A stretch of DNA of 64,000 nt from Marsupella aquatica (lineage: Eukaryota; Marchantiophyta): positions 22,444,001-22,508,000 of the forward strand of contig OZ316896.1 of NCBI GenBank assembly GCA_973895155.1, written 5' to 3'. The notes under the pieces were generated by a model that saw only the letters and a program-made list of their open reading frames with translations, was not told the DNA's origin and did no database searches. How positions within the stretch are numbered: the stretch's first letter is position 1; every line of letters begins with the position of its first letter. A program made the translations under genes and the position numbers. Shown here one piece after another: positions 11,621-23,931 of the stretch.

Positions 11621-14600
11621 GGCAGCACCACCAAGCAAGGTAAAGCAAGGCAATGCACTGGTGATGGCAAGACAAGAGGCAAGGCAAGGCAAGCAAGCCA
11701 TAGCAAGCAACAGCCAAAGTAACGTCTGAGTCCGGAGCACAGCACAACGCAGCACTGCGCTGTGCTGCTGTTGATTTCGAGTAGAGAGGGAGGAGAGAAT
11801 GATCATCATTCCATGCGAGGAAGAAAAGTAAAGTACAGGGTGGTACTGACGACGCTCTCTTCCTCTCCCTCCCTCTCTGTGTCCCTGTCCCTCTCCTGCA
11901 AAGTACTGTACTTTGTGGAGTGACAGCTCTGTGGAGTCTGGTCTGGGCTGTCCCTAACGTGTGACGGAGGGAGGGACAGGACAAGGGCAGGGCCCAGTCC
12001 AGAGACACAAAGGGCGAAAGGACCCACCGTCCACCTTGCAGCCATTGTACAGTAGTAATAATTAAGGAGTTGGGCTTAGTGATGGGCTGCACCATAGATT
12101 TAATTTGTGTGGAGTCTCGAGTCTTCAAGTTATTGGCACAAATTAAAGGGAGGCTGCACTTTGCAGAAGAAAGTATTTGTCCTTTTTGTTCTCCTGGAGA
12201 AAAATGGACATCATTACTTGACACATGACGGAGGTGTAATTCCGAACTAACACTCCGCACCACAAATACTCACTAATTTGGGTGAAGAAAGTTTAGGGCT
12301 CTGCTCATCAATTAGTGTTACTAACCCTATCCATGCACCTGACTTACTGACCATTCATGTTATTTGTGTTCTTTTACACTGTACTTTTCGGTATAGTTCC
12401 ATTCCGTAGAAATTAATGGTTGGCCCTTCAAATCCCTAATCGAGCTACTTCAAAGCTCTCTATGAGTTTTCATGAGCGGGTTCATGAGTTTGATGCTCTT
12501 GCAGAGCCCATGAGCTGAAGCTGATGCCTACTCTGCCATTATTAAAGCAGAATCGAGAAAACATGATTTTCTTGAACCCACAAGAATTCATGTTACTTTC
12601 ACCTTGAGGCCTCACTCTCCAAAATGATTGTTGTCAGCACTGATCTTGAAGTAACACTAATTCTTACATAGCACTAATAATGGTGAATAGTGTACCAAAC
12701 AGACTACTGTAGTTGGATGCCTCACCCTGCATCATTCTGAGCATGGGGGCCTCAATGTCTCATCTTCTGTTTTACACCTCGACAAGCTCGCTACTACAAA
12801 ACAATCCATTGTAAAATTGGCTGGCCTGCTTGCTTCTTTTAGATAAGTCAAAATAGGCATGTAGTAGGATGAACATGCTATATTGTGGGAGTTATGTGTC
12901 TGGAGTACTACTGCCCAAGATACTGCCTTTTAATGTTGTAGTGAAAAATTCTAAGGGTGAAATATCCAAATGTAATCCCCATACCAATTTCTTGGAAAAC
13001 TATGTTCACACGGACAGTAAATAGAAATCACTGGACTAATTTTGAAGCTGGTATATGGTGAATGCAACTTTCAGTATTTTGTCTTATTGAAACTTCTTTT
13101 GTTATGTATTTTTATTTCAATGTGTCTTAGCAAGGTGCATCCCTTGTATAGTTTAGAATTTGAATTTATTCTGGCACCCCTCTAAATTTTTAATCTTTGC
13201 TATATTTAAGATCATCCACCCTTTAACAAAGCTCATATAATTTCTAGCCCTTATTCTCACGAGTGAAGAAGAAATGAAGTAAAATAAAGTGCACTCCTTG
13301 TGTCTTTAAGTTCTACTCATGGTTTTGTGTCCTAAATTTATGGTTTTAATCAATTTGAGTGTCACTACCTAAGGTAAGTACATAAGTATCTCTACTTGTG
13401 TACATTATTTGCACAGCCCAACACCATAGATCTAAACTTTTCCTGTTCATTATTTCTTTTCTTTACATGTGTAAAGTACTCTTGTACCTTATGTGCACAA
13501 CTTTTCAATATCATAGATTGTACCTCTTCCTAGTCAATGTCCTGTTTATATCTGCCACAAAAATTTGGATCACCGGCATATCACTAAAAAATGAGAAATT
13601 AAGCATGTTCCAAGATGAACATGCTATGTACATCACAAGGACAGTAAATAGAATTCACTGGACTAATTATCAATATCAGTGGGTGCATTTTGATAACTTA
13701 GACATCTATCCTCACTTCATTTTCTAATATGTTGGAGTCTTTTTAATGTATTCGAACATGAAAGGCACAAGGCCCAAACTGCACAAGTGTCTTCATGGAC
13801 TTGCCAACACCCTAGATTTCCATCTGGTTGTGCAGCTGCTGCGTTTCCCATCCCTCCCTCTCCTTCCCACTCCAAAGAAACAACAATAGAAAAAGTGTCC
13901 CGCAAAGCACAAAGGGGTACAAAGACCTGTTCAGACGCACTGTGTAGAAAAGTTCCTTGACTAGAGAGTCGTTGATTCTCATTTAACAAAATACAAACAT
14001 CAATGTTATTTGCCCGGTTATTTGAACCAAGATAGAGTTTACATAACACTAGTAACCCCCATATAATCTCAAAGTGAGGTAAGAAGACTTATTGTACTTT
14101 GGTTCCCGACTGAAACCAAGCTTTGATGAAAAGAGTCCTCTAACCTAAAATGTGAATATTGTAACTTGTCTATTAAATGTTAAGGAAGTAAGGATATAAA
14201 ATTTAATGAGAAAGGTGGAAGTAGTTGTGGGTGATAAGAAGCTGACAAGCATGGACAGATCCAATAAACTAAAAGTAGAGAAAGCCATAAGTGTCATTTT
14301 GGTTGCATTGGTATATATCACCATATCAGCCAGGGTTGTTGTTGTTGTTGTTGTTGTGAGAGTGATGTCATTCTGATCATATATTCTGTTTGTTGTGAAA
14401 ATCAGTTGTCAATGCTAGGAGGATATGGGAGCAGCCTAGTGAGGATCCAGGCAAAACTTTTTTTATTTTTAAAAAAAGATGTGAAAAGCTTTTTCTCTAA
14501 GTTTGTCTAAACTTCTAACTTTTCTAATTTATTTATTTGGTCCTATCATTTCCCTCCTCTCCCCCCACCGTGCACCTCTCCTCCCTGCCTGCCCCACCGC

Positions 14601-15103
14601 TCCTCCCTCTTTTTCATTTCCCTCCCTGCCACCGTCTCCCTGGCCTCTTCTTTCCTCTCACCTGACTCTTCCTTGCACAGAGGCAGGAGCCCAGACCTTC
14701 CTCACCTCTTCCTCTACACAAGGAAGCATTTTTGGAGGATCCTATGGTGCAGGAGAAAAACTTATAGATTGAATGGCCACTATATCGTCCTACCCAGATT
14801 TCATAAATAGACCATGGAGGAAAAAAGCAGGATTGCATTTCTTGTGTTTAGATTGCAGGGTATTCTTTTATGTCACTTAACACCCTTATACACAGTGTAT
14901 GGTTCCCATGAGAAGATGTTGAGATGCACTGTCTTGTTGGGTTCTCACTGAAATGCATTAATTGAGGAAGCTTACAAGAGTCATTGCAATGACAGTAAGT
15001 CATTATGATAGACAAGTTACTATGTCTTATACATATCTGAATTCAGGAGAATAATTGCTGAGTTGGAAAAGATAAAATTTAAATGCACCAAAAGAGAGAC
15101 TCA
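11621..15103. other. Intergenic, no supported gene; diffuse repeats
   Basis: A long minus-strand open frame at 11601-12263 lacks family motifs and is not called. A diverged direct repeat is present: 'GGACAGTAAATAGAA' plus 'TCACTGGACTAATT' occurs near 13014-13045 and 13640-13670. An upstream word, 'GATGAACATGCTAT', occurs near 12867 and 13613, which suggests two old copies of one element. A (GTT)n run lies at about 14335-14357. A C/T-rich tract lies at 14545-14660. Confidence 0.45.
12653..12694. repeat. Fragment of a dispersed AACACTAATT / GTGAACAGTGTA repeat
   Basis: The words AACACTAATT, GCACTAATAATGGTGAATAG and TGTA match, in reverse orientation, the palindromic insertion at 62590-62632, and more loosely the sequence near 62270-62320 and 62888-62950. 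This looks like a degraded copy of a small element family. Confidence 0.4.
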
Positions 15104-15431
15104 TGTTAGGTAATTACTCAAGGTCGAGGGCTACAACATGTAACCGTAGTTAGAGACGTGATTAGGTCAACTAGGATGTACACTATATGCCAAACGATGT
15201 TTGTTTGGATAAGTGAAACTAAGGTTCATTGTTACAGAGCCACTTGAGAGATGAGGAGAGCTCACACTGTGGAGACTTGATATGGCCGATGAGCTTAGAG
15301 TTCAGTAAAGCTCTCTTGTGTATTCCTGTGAACGTAGTCTCAAGGAGGTGAACCACGTATCTCTTGTGCTGACTACTTGCAAGTTAGATGCGTCATGTGC
15401 TTATCCTTGCGATTGTGGTCTATGCTCAACA
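15104..15431 (+). mobile_element. Solo LTR of the resident copia family, TSD ACTCA
   Basis: The sequence runs from TGTTAGGTAATTACTC to CTATGCTCAACA. It matches the copia LTR at 42714-43170 read on the opposite strand; shared words include CTTGAGAGAT, CAAGGAGGTGAACCACGTAT and CTCTTGTG. A perfect 5-bp duplication ACTCA flanks it (15099-15103 and 15432-15436), so it is a true insertion reduced to one LTR by recombination. It is 328 bp long and lacks the 18-bp U3 array of the full element. Sequence divergence from the intact LTR is clearly larger than between that element's own LTRs. Confidence 0.88.
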
Positions 15432-16355
15432 ACTCAAAACATGAGTGGAATTGAGTAAGAGAGTGAGACAAACACCAAAATAATGTTTGTTGTTAGGTGT
15501 TGCGGAAACTCCCCACACAAGCAGCAAACTAGATTCTCAAAGGACAATGAGTGCTCAAATTCACATTGTAGCAAAGATAACACACTTGCTGTGACGGACA
15601 AGTTTTGTTAGGGTATTTTTATGCTTTCTGCCAAAGCAAGAAATCTCTTGCTGGATGAAGCATTTTGTTACCACCAAAAAAGTGAGCATTCATGCAAAGG
15701 AGAAGTGTTATCTGATTAAAAACCCCTTCCAATGTGTCTCATGTGGGTTTTGGCCATCTTGAGGTCCATTGTGAGTTGTCTGTGATTTCTGGATACATAG
15801 TTAGCTTTTTGTCTGCAAGGTTTTAGTATAACATGAAGAGGAACTCTACTAGTAGCTCTGCTAATTTATTGCTCATTTCCTTCTTTTCAAATGGAGGTGA
15901 TTTAGTTGCGTAGCAGAATCAGAACCACCTAAATGCTGCCTTACTAGCCTCCACACTTCGAAAGGTAGAAGTCTCTCCAAAAAGGCATGGATGGCCAATT
16001 CAATGACTCTCAACATGCCCTCTGGGTTTATTTAGAAGCCAGGAAGGCATATTTTCTTTTCCTTGTCCTCAGCATGATAAGGCAATCAACCTCACAATCC
16101 TCACAAACTGGATTGTTCGAATTACCATAATATCCCTAGTATATCACAGTGCATAAACTCTTGTACATCGTCCTGACTTGGGATCTTGATCATTAGGAGT
16201 GAAGTTGGCTGTCATTTCACTGTGTGGGCACCTGTTACATCTCAAGCATTGCTAAGAGTACTAAGCCATTGGAAAAATGCACATGACCGACTAAAGACCA
16301 GTTTAGATGGGACCTTTGCAGCCATGCAGAAGATTTCTCCAACTTCATTCCCACG
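15432..16355. other. Intergenic, nothing recognised
   Basis: AT-rich sequence without convincing coding frames or repeats that I can define. Confidence 0.4.
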
Positions 16356-16518
16356 CCTGAGTGGGAAGGGGGTGTACAATCAAGGATATTTACAACCACG
16401 TAAGTGCTGACGAATATAAATTCGTATCCTTCTTGGCCTGAGTGGGAAGGGGGTGTACAATCAAGGATATTTTACAACCACGTAAGTGCTGACGAATATA
16501 AATTCGTATCCTTCTTGG
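16356..16518. repeat. Tandem duplication of an 81-82 bp unit containing a palindrome
   Basis: Copies at 16356-16436 and 16437-16518 begin CCTGAGTGGGAAGGGGGTGT and differ by a single inserted T, so the duplication is recent. Each unit holds the small inverted repeat ACGAATATAAATTCGT. Confidence 0.93.
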
Positions 16519-17670
16519 ATTTCATCTTCAAGTACCTCGCCATCATACTGCATGATCCTACATAATTTAGTCATTTCAAAATTCCACCTTCGTTTTTTAT
16601 TATTCTTGCTTTTTTCTTTGTTCTATATCTTTACAGCTATCAAAGAGACTTCGTGATAGTTCAAGACCATGCAAAGATCTAATGGATCGGACAGTTTCAT
16701 GGAAAGTAACACAAGACCGGATCTACGTTAATTTTACTGTCACTTTATCTGAAAAGATACTGTACCCTTTCAAATAACAACCTAGGATTGGAAGTTGCAG
16801 CAAGATTGAGTCGAAGATATGGATAGAAGGCAAAAATCGGATTTACTTTGTCTGACATGTCTTTGAACGTAAACTTCTTCTTTGGAAGAGCACGTAGTTG
16901 CTAGACTATGTGCATGCTCCAGACGTAGGAACATAATCGCCCATACTCGAGGACTACCAGCAAGTTGTATAAGTGATCAATTTTCAGAGTAATTGTACTG
17001 CAGTGGAGATCCAGCACAGAAATCTTCAAAGTTAGCCCCCACCATGAACACGAAAGCCAATAAATTATCCCGTGGCGTTGATGAGGACTTGGGACAGTTG
17101 TTATCAGCACCACATTGTCTTCCGCAAAAAGTACTCATGCTGGAGATTAGCTGACTTGTGTTGGTCCGACAGAAGTTCTGATTGATTTTCCACAATGTTA
17201 TCCTGGTTCGAAAGCAGGCAGGCAAAGAACTCGTCAGGTTTCCCAATGTAGGACCTGTGCAAAACAGTTGACTCAGAGTTACTCTTATGAGCCATCACAA
17301 ACTAACTGCCAAACAGTTCTACTTAAAGCAAAAGAAAGCAGGGACATTCCCAGATGAACATTAATAATGCAATGGAGTGGTAGTGAAGAGTCCCTCAGTT
17401 ATGTACGTGCTCTACTGACCTTTTTTCACGAGCCATGTGCAGCAACCATAACATAGCCATGGATAGTAGTGCAAAGATGTAGAAGATTACTGACGACGAA
17501 TGTGTTATTGCTGCAACTCTTGTAGCTTAACAATTTCCCTCTATTTTCATTCGCTAAAGCCAGGTCAGCGGTTTGCTAAGTCCAGGTCCCAACGGCAGTC
17601 GAGAATTCTTCCATGAATGTATTGTACATATATTATAGCTAGTGAGGCTCCAAAACTAAAGAACTAAACG
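16519..17670. other. Downstream flank of the exchanger gene
   Basis: Probably includes the 3' UTR of the minus-strand exchanger gene next to 17670. A minus-strand open frame at 17104-17298 has an ATG but no recognisable domain. No other gene is supported. Confidence 0.4.
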
Positions 17671-20600
17671 TCAATGACTTTCATTCTTAATGTCCATTTG
17701 CCTGTCAAATTTCGTGTCTCTTGATCGAGGAGATAAATTGAAAAGGGTAACTTCGGGAGTCCTCAATTCATCATCACTACTGAGAGTATCTTCCATAAAT
17801 GACCTCCTTCCACTGACGGTGCCCTCTCCCTCACTGTATCTCTCATCGTCATTCAACCAGGGCTCTTCCAGATCATCCTCAAGACGACCTCCAAAAACAG
17901 GCTTCAAGTATGCACGATCCACCCACTTGAATATTTGATGTGGTATAGAGCGTGGCCCCCGGTCATCATTCTGATCTCCTGCACCTCGCCTTGACCCAGA
18001 GGATGGCAAATGCCCATATGTGGGAATTTCAGAATTGAGGCCTAGAGCCTTCAGAAGTGGTCCTGTTGAGCACCCAAACATAAGGGTGGTGCAAAGAACC
18101 ACGAACAACGTCGTGGTTTCAATAGCTCGATTACTAGTGGGCATGTTTACGGCTAGAGCATAGGCCACTGCTCCTCTGAGTCCACATGTCCACATCATCA
18201 CCTTCATTGGGTTTGGTATGGGTCTTCTCCTGTTTAAGACAAATGAGGTGTCAATCAAAGCAAGATTTTCCAAGATAGAAAAAGCATCGACTCGCCTCCT
18301 CTTCTAAAGAACTCATTGACTAGGATATACTAAAACCCCAGGGACACTGCTTGAATTACGCAATTGGACTTATTTACAACTCATCCGCCAATAAAGCAGC
18401 ATCAGCAAGCAGATGTCATAGAGGTGTGTATTGCAAAACGATTTTACGTACCGGCCTTTATTTGCTAACCATGCCAAGGGAAATATGTTCACTGCCCGTG
18501 AGAGAAGACACAGAGGAATCGCTGATAGGAGGAGCCCAGCATCAACGCCATGGTGCAGGAATACGACTTGCATGCCCAAATACGCAAAGACAAAGACTTC
18601 TGCCAGGAATGCGAGAGCCTCAAATGCATACTTAGAGCTTATCCGTGAAGCTTGAGAGGCATTATAATAACCATAATGCGCATTGCAAATCCCACAGAAG
18701 AAAAGGGACATAATGCCTGACAATCCACAGATCTCGGCCAAAGCGTAGGAGATGTAGGCCGAAAGAAGAATAAATGCCAGCTCGAACTTGGCATACTCGC
18801 TTCTAATATCCATATATTTTAAAACAAGTGCACAAAGAAGGGAAACTCCAAAGCCAAGGGCTACAGAGACGATGCTGATCGCGGAAAATTGAACTGCAGC
18901 AAAACCCATGGTCACCAAGGCTTAAAACGCGGACCAATAAGGTACAATAGAGTTCATTTCCCAATCATTAAATTCCCATTCATATAAGAACAACATATAA
19001 TAAGACATGCCATCTTCTACGAGATAGATTAGAAGCGTAGAAATAGTCATCGAAATATTTCAAGATTCAGGCTTTTTAAGAGCAAGCCAACGCAAGATAC
19101 TTCTACGCCCTACCTCTGACACTTTGAAGAAGAAAAAAATTAATCAAAAGCTTACCAATGGCTACTCCAATGGTTGATAAGGTGAATCCTTTGCCCAAAA
19201 ACGATTCCTGCAAGGAAACCAAAATCATATTAACTCCCGATCAGTGGAACTGTATGATGAATTGGGTAACACTACCACCGCTGAACCTTCATAGCAAATA
19301 GGAGCTAACGGACTAAACGAGAGAAAAAAAATTTGGAAATTTTCCGTCCATTGAAAGCGCTACACAGATTGAATTTCACGCATTAGGACGACAGCACATG
19401 AAGTTAGGGTATGAGCAGCGTCTTCTTTAGTAAATGCATAGACCAGTTTCCATTAAATGGTTAAGTAGGAGTAAAGTGACTGAAGTCTTACAAAAGTTCG
19501 GAAAAGAACGATGGCCGCGGCATCATTCACAAGGCTCTCACCAAGTACTAGATTATGTAGCAAGGGAGGTACACCAGCCACATCTGCGCAAGAAATGAAA
19601 GAAAGTTCATAAAAACCCATCGAAAGGACGTTCCCATCAGCACAGTGTAATTCAAGAGCGAAGTAACTCTTGAAAGCTTGAAATGTCGATTGTTGGCTAC
19701 CAACAAGGCTTTCCAAAGTTACCTCTCCCTTTAGAGCAAAAACATCGAAAGCTTGATGAAATATTTGCAACCCCCTCCCCTTAAAGTGAAGTTACGATTT
19801 TTAGATAAGGCGGGAAGCTGCAAAATTGAATTAATGTGGCTAAGCCTGGTAATTGGCCATTTAGGACCAATTACCAGTACGATGTGCTAAGCCTGGTAAT
19901 TGGCCATTTAGGACCAATTACCAGTACGATGTGCTACAACACTCAGAGCACAGGAAATGGTAGCAGAACAGAGGGACCCAACAGGCAAGGACATGAAGCG
20001 CTTTCGTTCTGAAGGTAACTTTTGTTTAAACCACGAATCCCTTCGCAAGAAGCCAAGGACTGACTTACCTTGCATAACGGATAGTGTTGCCACAGGATCA
20101 ATTGCTGATATCAAGGAACCAAACATCAAGGACTCCAGAAGTGGAGAGTCGGGGCTCATGTGTGTGATGAGACCCGCCAGGTGTAGAAAGTATGTGCATA
20201 GTCCGTACACAAGAGAGGATACAACGGTCCCCACCACGGCAAACAACAGAATTGAAGTGAAGTTGCGGAAAAAATCCTGCGGTGTAACAAAGAAAGTTCC
20301 CGTCAACAATATAAGTCGCACCAAATCATTAATTCATGTAATTCAGCCACTGCTCAGCATCTTCCGTCCTCTGCAGTTATCTACCATCGTCCAATCCCAT
20401 TCAGAATATAAGAATTCGGACCACCAACAACCTCAGGTCTCCGTGGCGATACGCATTAATTAAGGATTGGCAAGCTGCAAACCTTCTTCTTCAACGAGTA
20501 ACCAGCGTTGAATATTATGATTGGCAATAACCCGTAGAAAAAAACTTGGGGGTCGAATCTCAAATGTCGTCCATCAAGGAAGATCGTAGAAACCACTCCA

Positions 20601-21360
20601 AAACCCATTCCCAGAAGCATTGCCGATGCTGCATCCACCGACAGTTTGACTCACTTTGACTCTTGTTTGGAACTAAATAGAGAACCAAAAAATATATATA
20701 GCATTTCAGGGTACCACCCTCCTATGGCTTGGCCAGAGATTTCAACGATCCACAACTTCACAACAGATATGAATTCCCCGAGTTTAGCTAAGGAATTCCA
20801 AAAGACGAATGACTGGCCATTCTTGAAAGGTTGCATGGCCCATACGATAGTCCTGCATTCTCTGCCTACAAAGGAATGAAGCTAAGGTTCTCTGAAACTG
20901 CAGTGGGTCTTCCATGATTCGCCAAAACATAGGATGACAATGTATCATATCCCCAATTTACAAGGTCAAACTCGTAGACACTACAGTGATACTGTAGATT
21001 ACTGGCCAACCCTGACGAGATTAAGACCAAGCAACGATCACGCCATAGCGGCCTCGAGATCTTATCCTCCATCTGCTATTCTCAACATCTATATGTGCGC
21101 AACACCATGATTTCTACATACCACAAACACCTGGTAGATAGAACATGTGCACGAACGGAATTAGAAGGACGGATAGAGCGTTACTTACCTGATTCCGGCA
21201 AGTAAATAAAGTGGTACTTCTTCGTGATGTAGGCAATGAACAACGCAATCAAGAGGAGAAAGCAACAGAGCAAGACATCCACAGAAGTTGCCATTGCTTC
21301 TGCTGCTTTCGCGTCCAGAATGCTGCTCGTTGGAGAGTCCACAGAAGGCACAAGATCCAT
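17671..21360 (-). CDS. NHX: CPA1 Na+(K+)/H+ exchanger, NHX/NHE type, 7 exons
   Basis: Membrane antiporter exchanging Na+ or K+ for H+, probably on endomembranes. Exons in transcript order are 21189-21360, 20483-20649, 20069-20276, 19492-19583, 19156-19207, 18452-18893 and 17671-18229. They join in frame to 563 residues (start at 21360, TGA-side end at 17671). Hydrophobic segments begin with [18 protein letters not shown] and continue to about residue 435; a hydrophilic acidic/Ser-rich tail follows. Family motifs seen: [16 protein letters not shown] near 92-107 (amiloride-site region, with Ile where the FFLFLLPPI form has the second Pro); [10 protein letters not shown] near 171-181; [13 protein letters not shown] near 196-209, carrying the Asn-Asp pair; [11 protein letters not shown] at 393-403 with the conserved Arg. 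The combination [16 protein letters not shown] plus [10 protein letters not shown] reads closer to NHE8-type exchangers than to the vacuolar NHX1-4 signature (inference). Intron 1 acceptor (GTGAG before 20649) is the weakest join. Confidence 0.92.
19840..19933. repeat. 47-bp tandem duplication of a hairpin inside an exchanger intron
   Basis: Two identical 47-bp copies (19840-19886, 19887-19933) sit in the intron between the exons at 19492-19583 and 20069-20276. Each holds the inverted repeat TGGTAATTGG ... CCAATTACCA with a short spacer. The perfect identity suggests a recent event. Confidence 0.95.
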
Positions 21361-21790
21361 CGGTGCTGCTCCTGGAGCTCAATCCCGACGCCCAACAAGC
21401 AAGCAGTAAAGAATCTGCACCACCTCACCTCCTGCCCTAAATCACCTCTACCATTTCCAATTAAAGCGGCAAGTATAACACCGGACCGGAACCTGATCCA
21501 CAAATCATCCTCATCACAAGCGTCCAATTGTCTCGCCAGTCGCCACTGTACTCACCGACCTAGTGACAGCACCTCCTCTTTTATTTCTTGTAACTTTCGG
21601 TACGGAATTCCCACCTGCTCTTGATGACGACGCCTTCCACTCATAGCCAACTGATTACCACTGGATCCGTTCCGTTCTAACGTCCAACCCTGACCGAGGC
21701 ACGTACAATAATGCACAAGCGGAGCCTCCAGTTGATGGACCCAAGGTAACATTCGGGGCTCAATTCCTACGACAGGGTATCCCTTTGAGG
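21361..21790. other. 5' flank of the exchanger gene
   Basis: Immediate upstream region of the minus-strand exchanger gene, where its promoter and 5' UTR should lie. No clear TATA box was selected. Confidence 0.4.
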
Positions 21791-22560
21791 ACGTGGTGTC
21801 GGTTTGTCTGTTTGTTCCACCTTGAGGTACTCGATCTGGACAGAAAGGACGGTGTCTCGCTCCCTTGTAAAATTGGTAATCTGCTCCGCCCGGTCACTCA
21901 ATCTAGCGTGTGAAACTACAGGGTGTAGAAATGATAATAACCCTTGCCCACCTCGTGGTAGTCGATCTAATAATGCACCTGGTATGTCTCTCTAACTCTA
22001 TACCCTGTGTAGTCTGTCCCACCTCGTACAATTGGGTCGAGCAAAAACGCACGTTGTGTCGCTACTGCCCTTGCAGAAATGCTACTGTCCACACTCGTGA
22101 CACTGGGTCTAGAGAGAAGCCTCGAGTCTCTAATGGCCTTGTAGAACTTCAAATCTCGTCCAATCTCGCGCTGGTGAGTCTAGAGAGAAGGCAACTTTTG
22201 CCTCTGTAGCCCTTGGAAAATGGACAACCTCGTCCAACCTCGTGCCGGTGACTCCAAAGAGGATGCAATTTGCGTCCCTTTTCCTTGTATAAAAGACCAA
22301 TCTGCTATCTATCAAACTGAAGGACGATATTCAAGTGGACAGATGGCGTCAAGATCCCACCTCGTGCCGGCGGTGGGTCTGAGAGAATGCAGCAATGTCT
22401 CTCCCACTTGTAGAAATTATATTCTGCTGCAGAACCCACAAATCGAGGAAGAACAGGGCTCTAAAAAGCATCAAGAAGACGAGAAGCCATCTCGTGCTGG
22501 AGCATCTGGAGATCCCATTTGTCGAAATAATGAATTGCTCCAGTGCCCACAAGCGTGAAG
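21790..22560. repeat. Degenerate minisatellite upstream of the exchanger gene
   Basis: Units of about 70-80 bp (some spacings longer) share CCTCGTGCCGGTGRGTCTA, GAGAGAAGGCAAC, and CCTTGTAGAAAT-like words, at about 21952, 22021, 22092, 22161, 22236, 22357 and 22490. Units are strongly diverged. Confidence 0.6.
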
Positions 22561-23125
22561 GACTGTACTTACTGTGACAAATGACACTGAAAGGTCGCCA
22601 GATGCCCCACTCTTACTGGGAGCAGAGGAGGCCCTGACTAGGTGACTAGCAGGTGTCCAGATTGATGATTCATTCATCAACAACTATGCCAGTACATTCG
22701 TCCACCATGAACTCATAATCCCCACAAGCAAATGATGCTGCTGCTTGGCATTGGTGAGGCTGCTTTGGCAGCTTTGCTGGATGCCCATTCTTTCTCTCGT
22801 TCTCTTTGCCCCAAGGAGAGCTATAACTCACTTCCATCTTTCAAGAAGAGGACAACAACCCGTGGACAGACACCGACTGAAGCTGACATCACCATTGCAC
22901 CTCGCGCTTCTTGCTCGATGAATCATCCATCACTACCGGCGTGCATGACGACTCCACGGTTGTACCACACACACAGAACACTGCTGAAAATTGTTCTGAG
23001 TCACCGCCATTCAGAGTATCGAGCATCCTTCCATCGAAGTTTGGGCGTTTAATGATTGTCTCTAAACCTTCAACTCCAAGCAACTCTCAAACCTCCCCCA
23101 CCTACACTAAAGTAGTACAACAGCA

Positions 23126-23592
23126 CCACTATAAAGCTGCCTAAGGTAGTAACGGATTTGGGATCCAAATTCAAGCCCAGCACTAAATGGACCACAGTAG
23201 CCTGAGTGCCTGAGTACCTTTCCTTGAGCCCTGCAATTTGATGTACCTTAACTCCCTAGTTATCTATTATGGACACAAAAAGTTATGGACCACAAAATTT
23301 ATAATCCATAACTTTTTGCCATAAGGATTGGTCTTATGTCATAACCATTTAGTCACTATATAGGCTCGTAACAGAAAAACCAAAAAAACTTTTACATAGT
23401 CTTGTGAAAAAGTTATGATCTATTGTTTATGACCAAATGCCATCATCTCTGTAATTTCCAAGCTTTGAGATGCCCTAATAATAGAGATGACAAGAAGAAA
23501 ACCATTATAAAGCTGCCTATGGTAGTAAGGATCCATCTTCAAGCCCAGCACTAAATGGACTACAGTAGCCTGATTACCCCTTTCTTGAGCCC
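23126..23592. repeat. Direct repeat of about 95-110 bp flanking a hairpin
   Basis: The word TATAAAGCTGCCTA followed by CAAGCCCAGCACTAAATGGA and CAGTAGCCTGA occurs at 23126-23235 and again at 23501-23592. The spacer contains an inverted repeat, AAAAAGTTATGGA at 23277-23289 and TCCATAACTTTTT at 23305-23317. The stem can be extended past a small bulge by TTATGG/CCATAA. Confidence 0.75.
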
Positions 23593-23891
23593 AATAGAGA
23601 TGAGGAGGAAAAAAACCTTGTTGATAAAGGGATTCCATGGTATTTCATGTTCATCTTGGCCCTCTCACTTATGCCCTCAGTTAGAGTCACGGACTAGAGA
23701 CTTCACTTTTGACAGTAGACCCAAGGAGTAACTTTTGATGTGCTTTATTAGTTAGACTGCCAGCCATGAATAGGATTCTCCTATAGGGCACTGTCCCATC
23801 ATTGCCAAAAGCACCCTTAAAAATTCATATATCAAATTGCCACAGAACAAAAGAGCCCATACAGGATCACAAAAGCAAGAGACCTAATAAA

Positions 23892-23931
23892 GGGGGGGGG
23901 GGGGGGGGGGCAAATGGACCCCCCCCCCCCC
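23892..23931. repeat. Poly-G (19) and poly-C (13) pair forming a potential hairpin
   Basis: A run of 19 G, an 8-base spacer, then 13 C, followed by a (CAAAAA)n-like stretch to about 23957. It can fold as a G/C hairpin or a quadruplex; exact lengths are prone to sequencing error. Confidence 0.9.

Noticed and set aside
11601-12263. Minus-strand open frame of 220 codons
   Set aside because: No family motif, Cys/Leu-rich low-complexity look, overlaps short tandem repeats, no splice or neighbour support.
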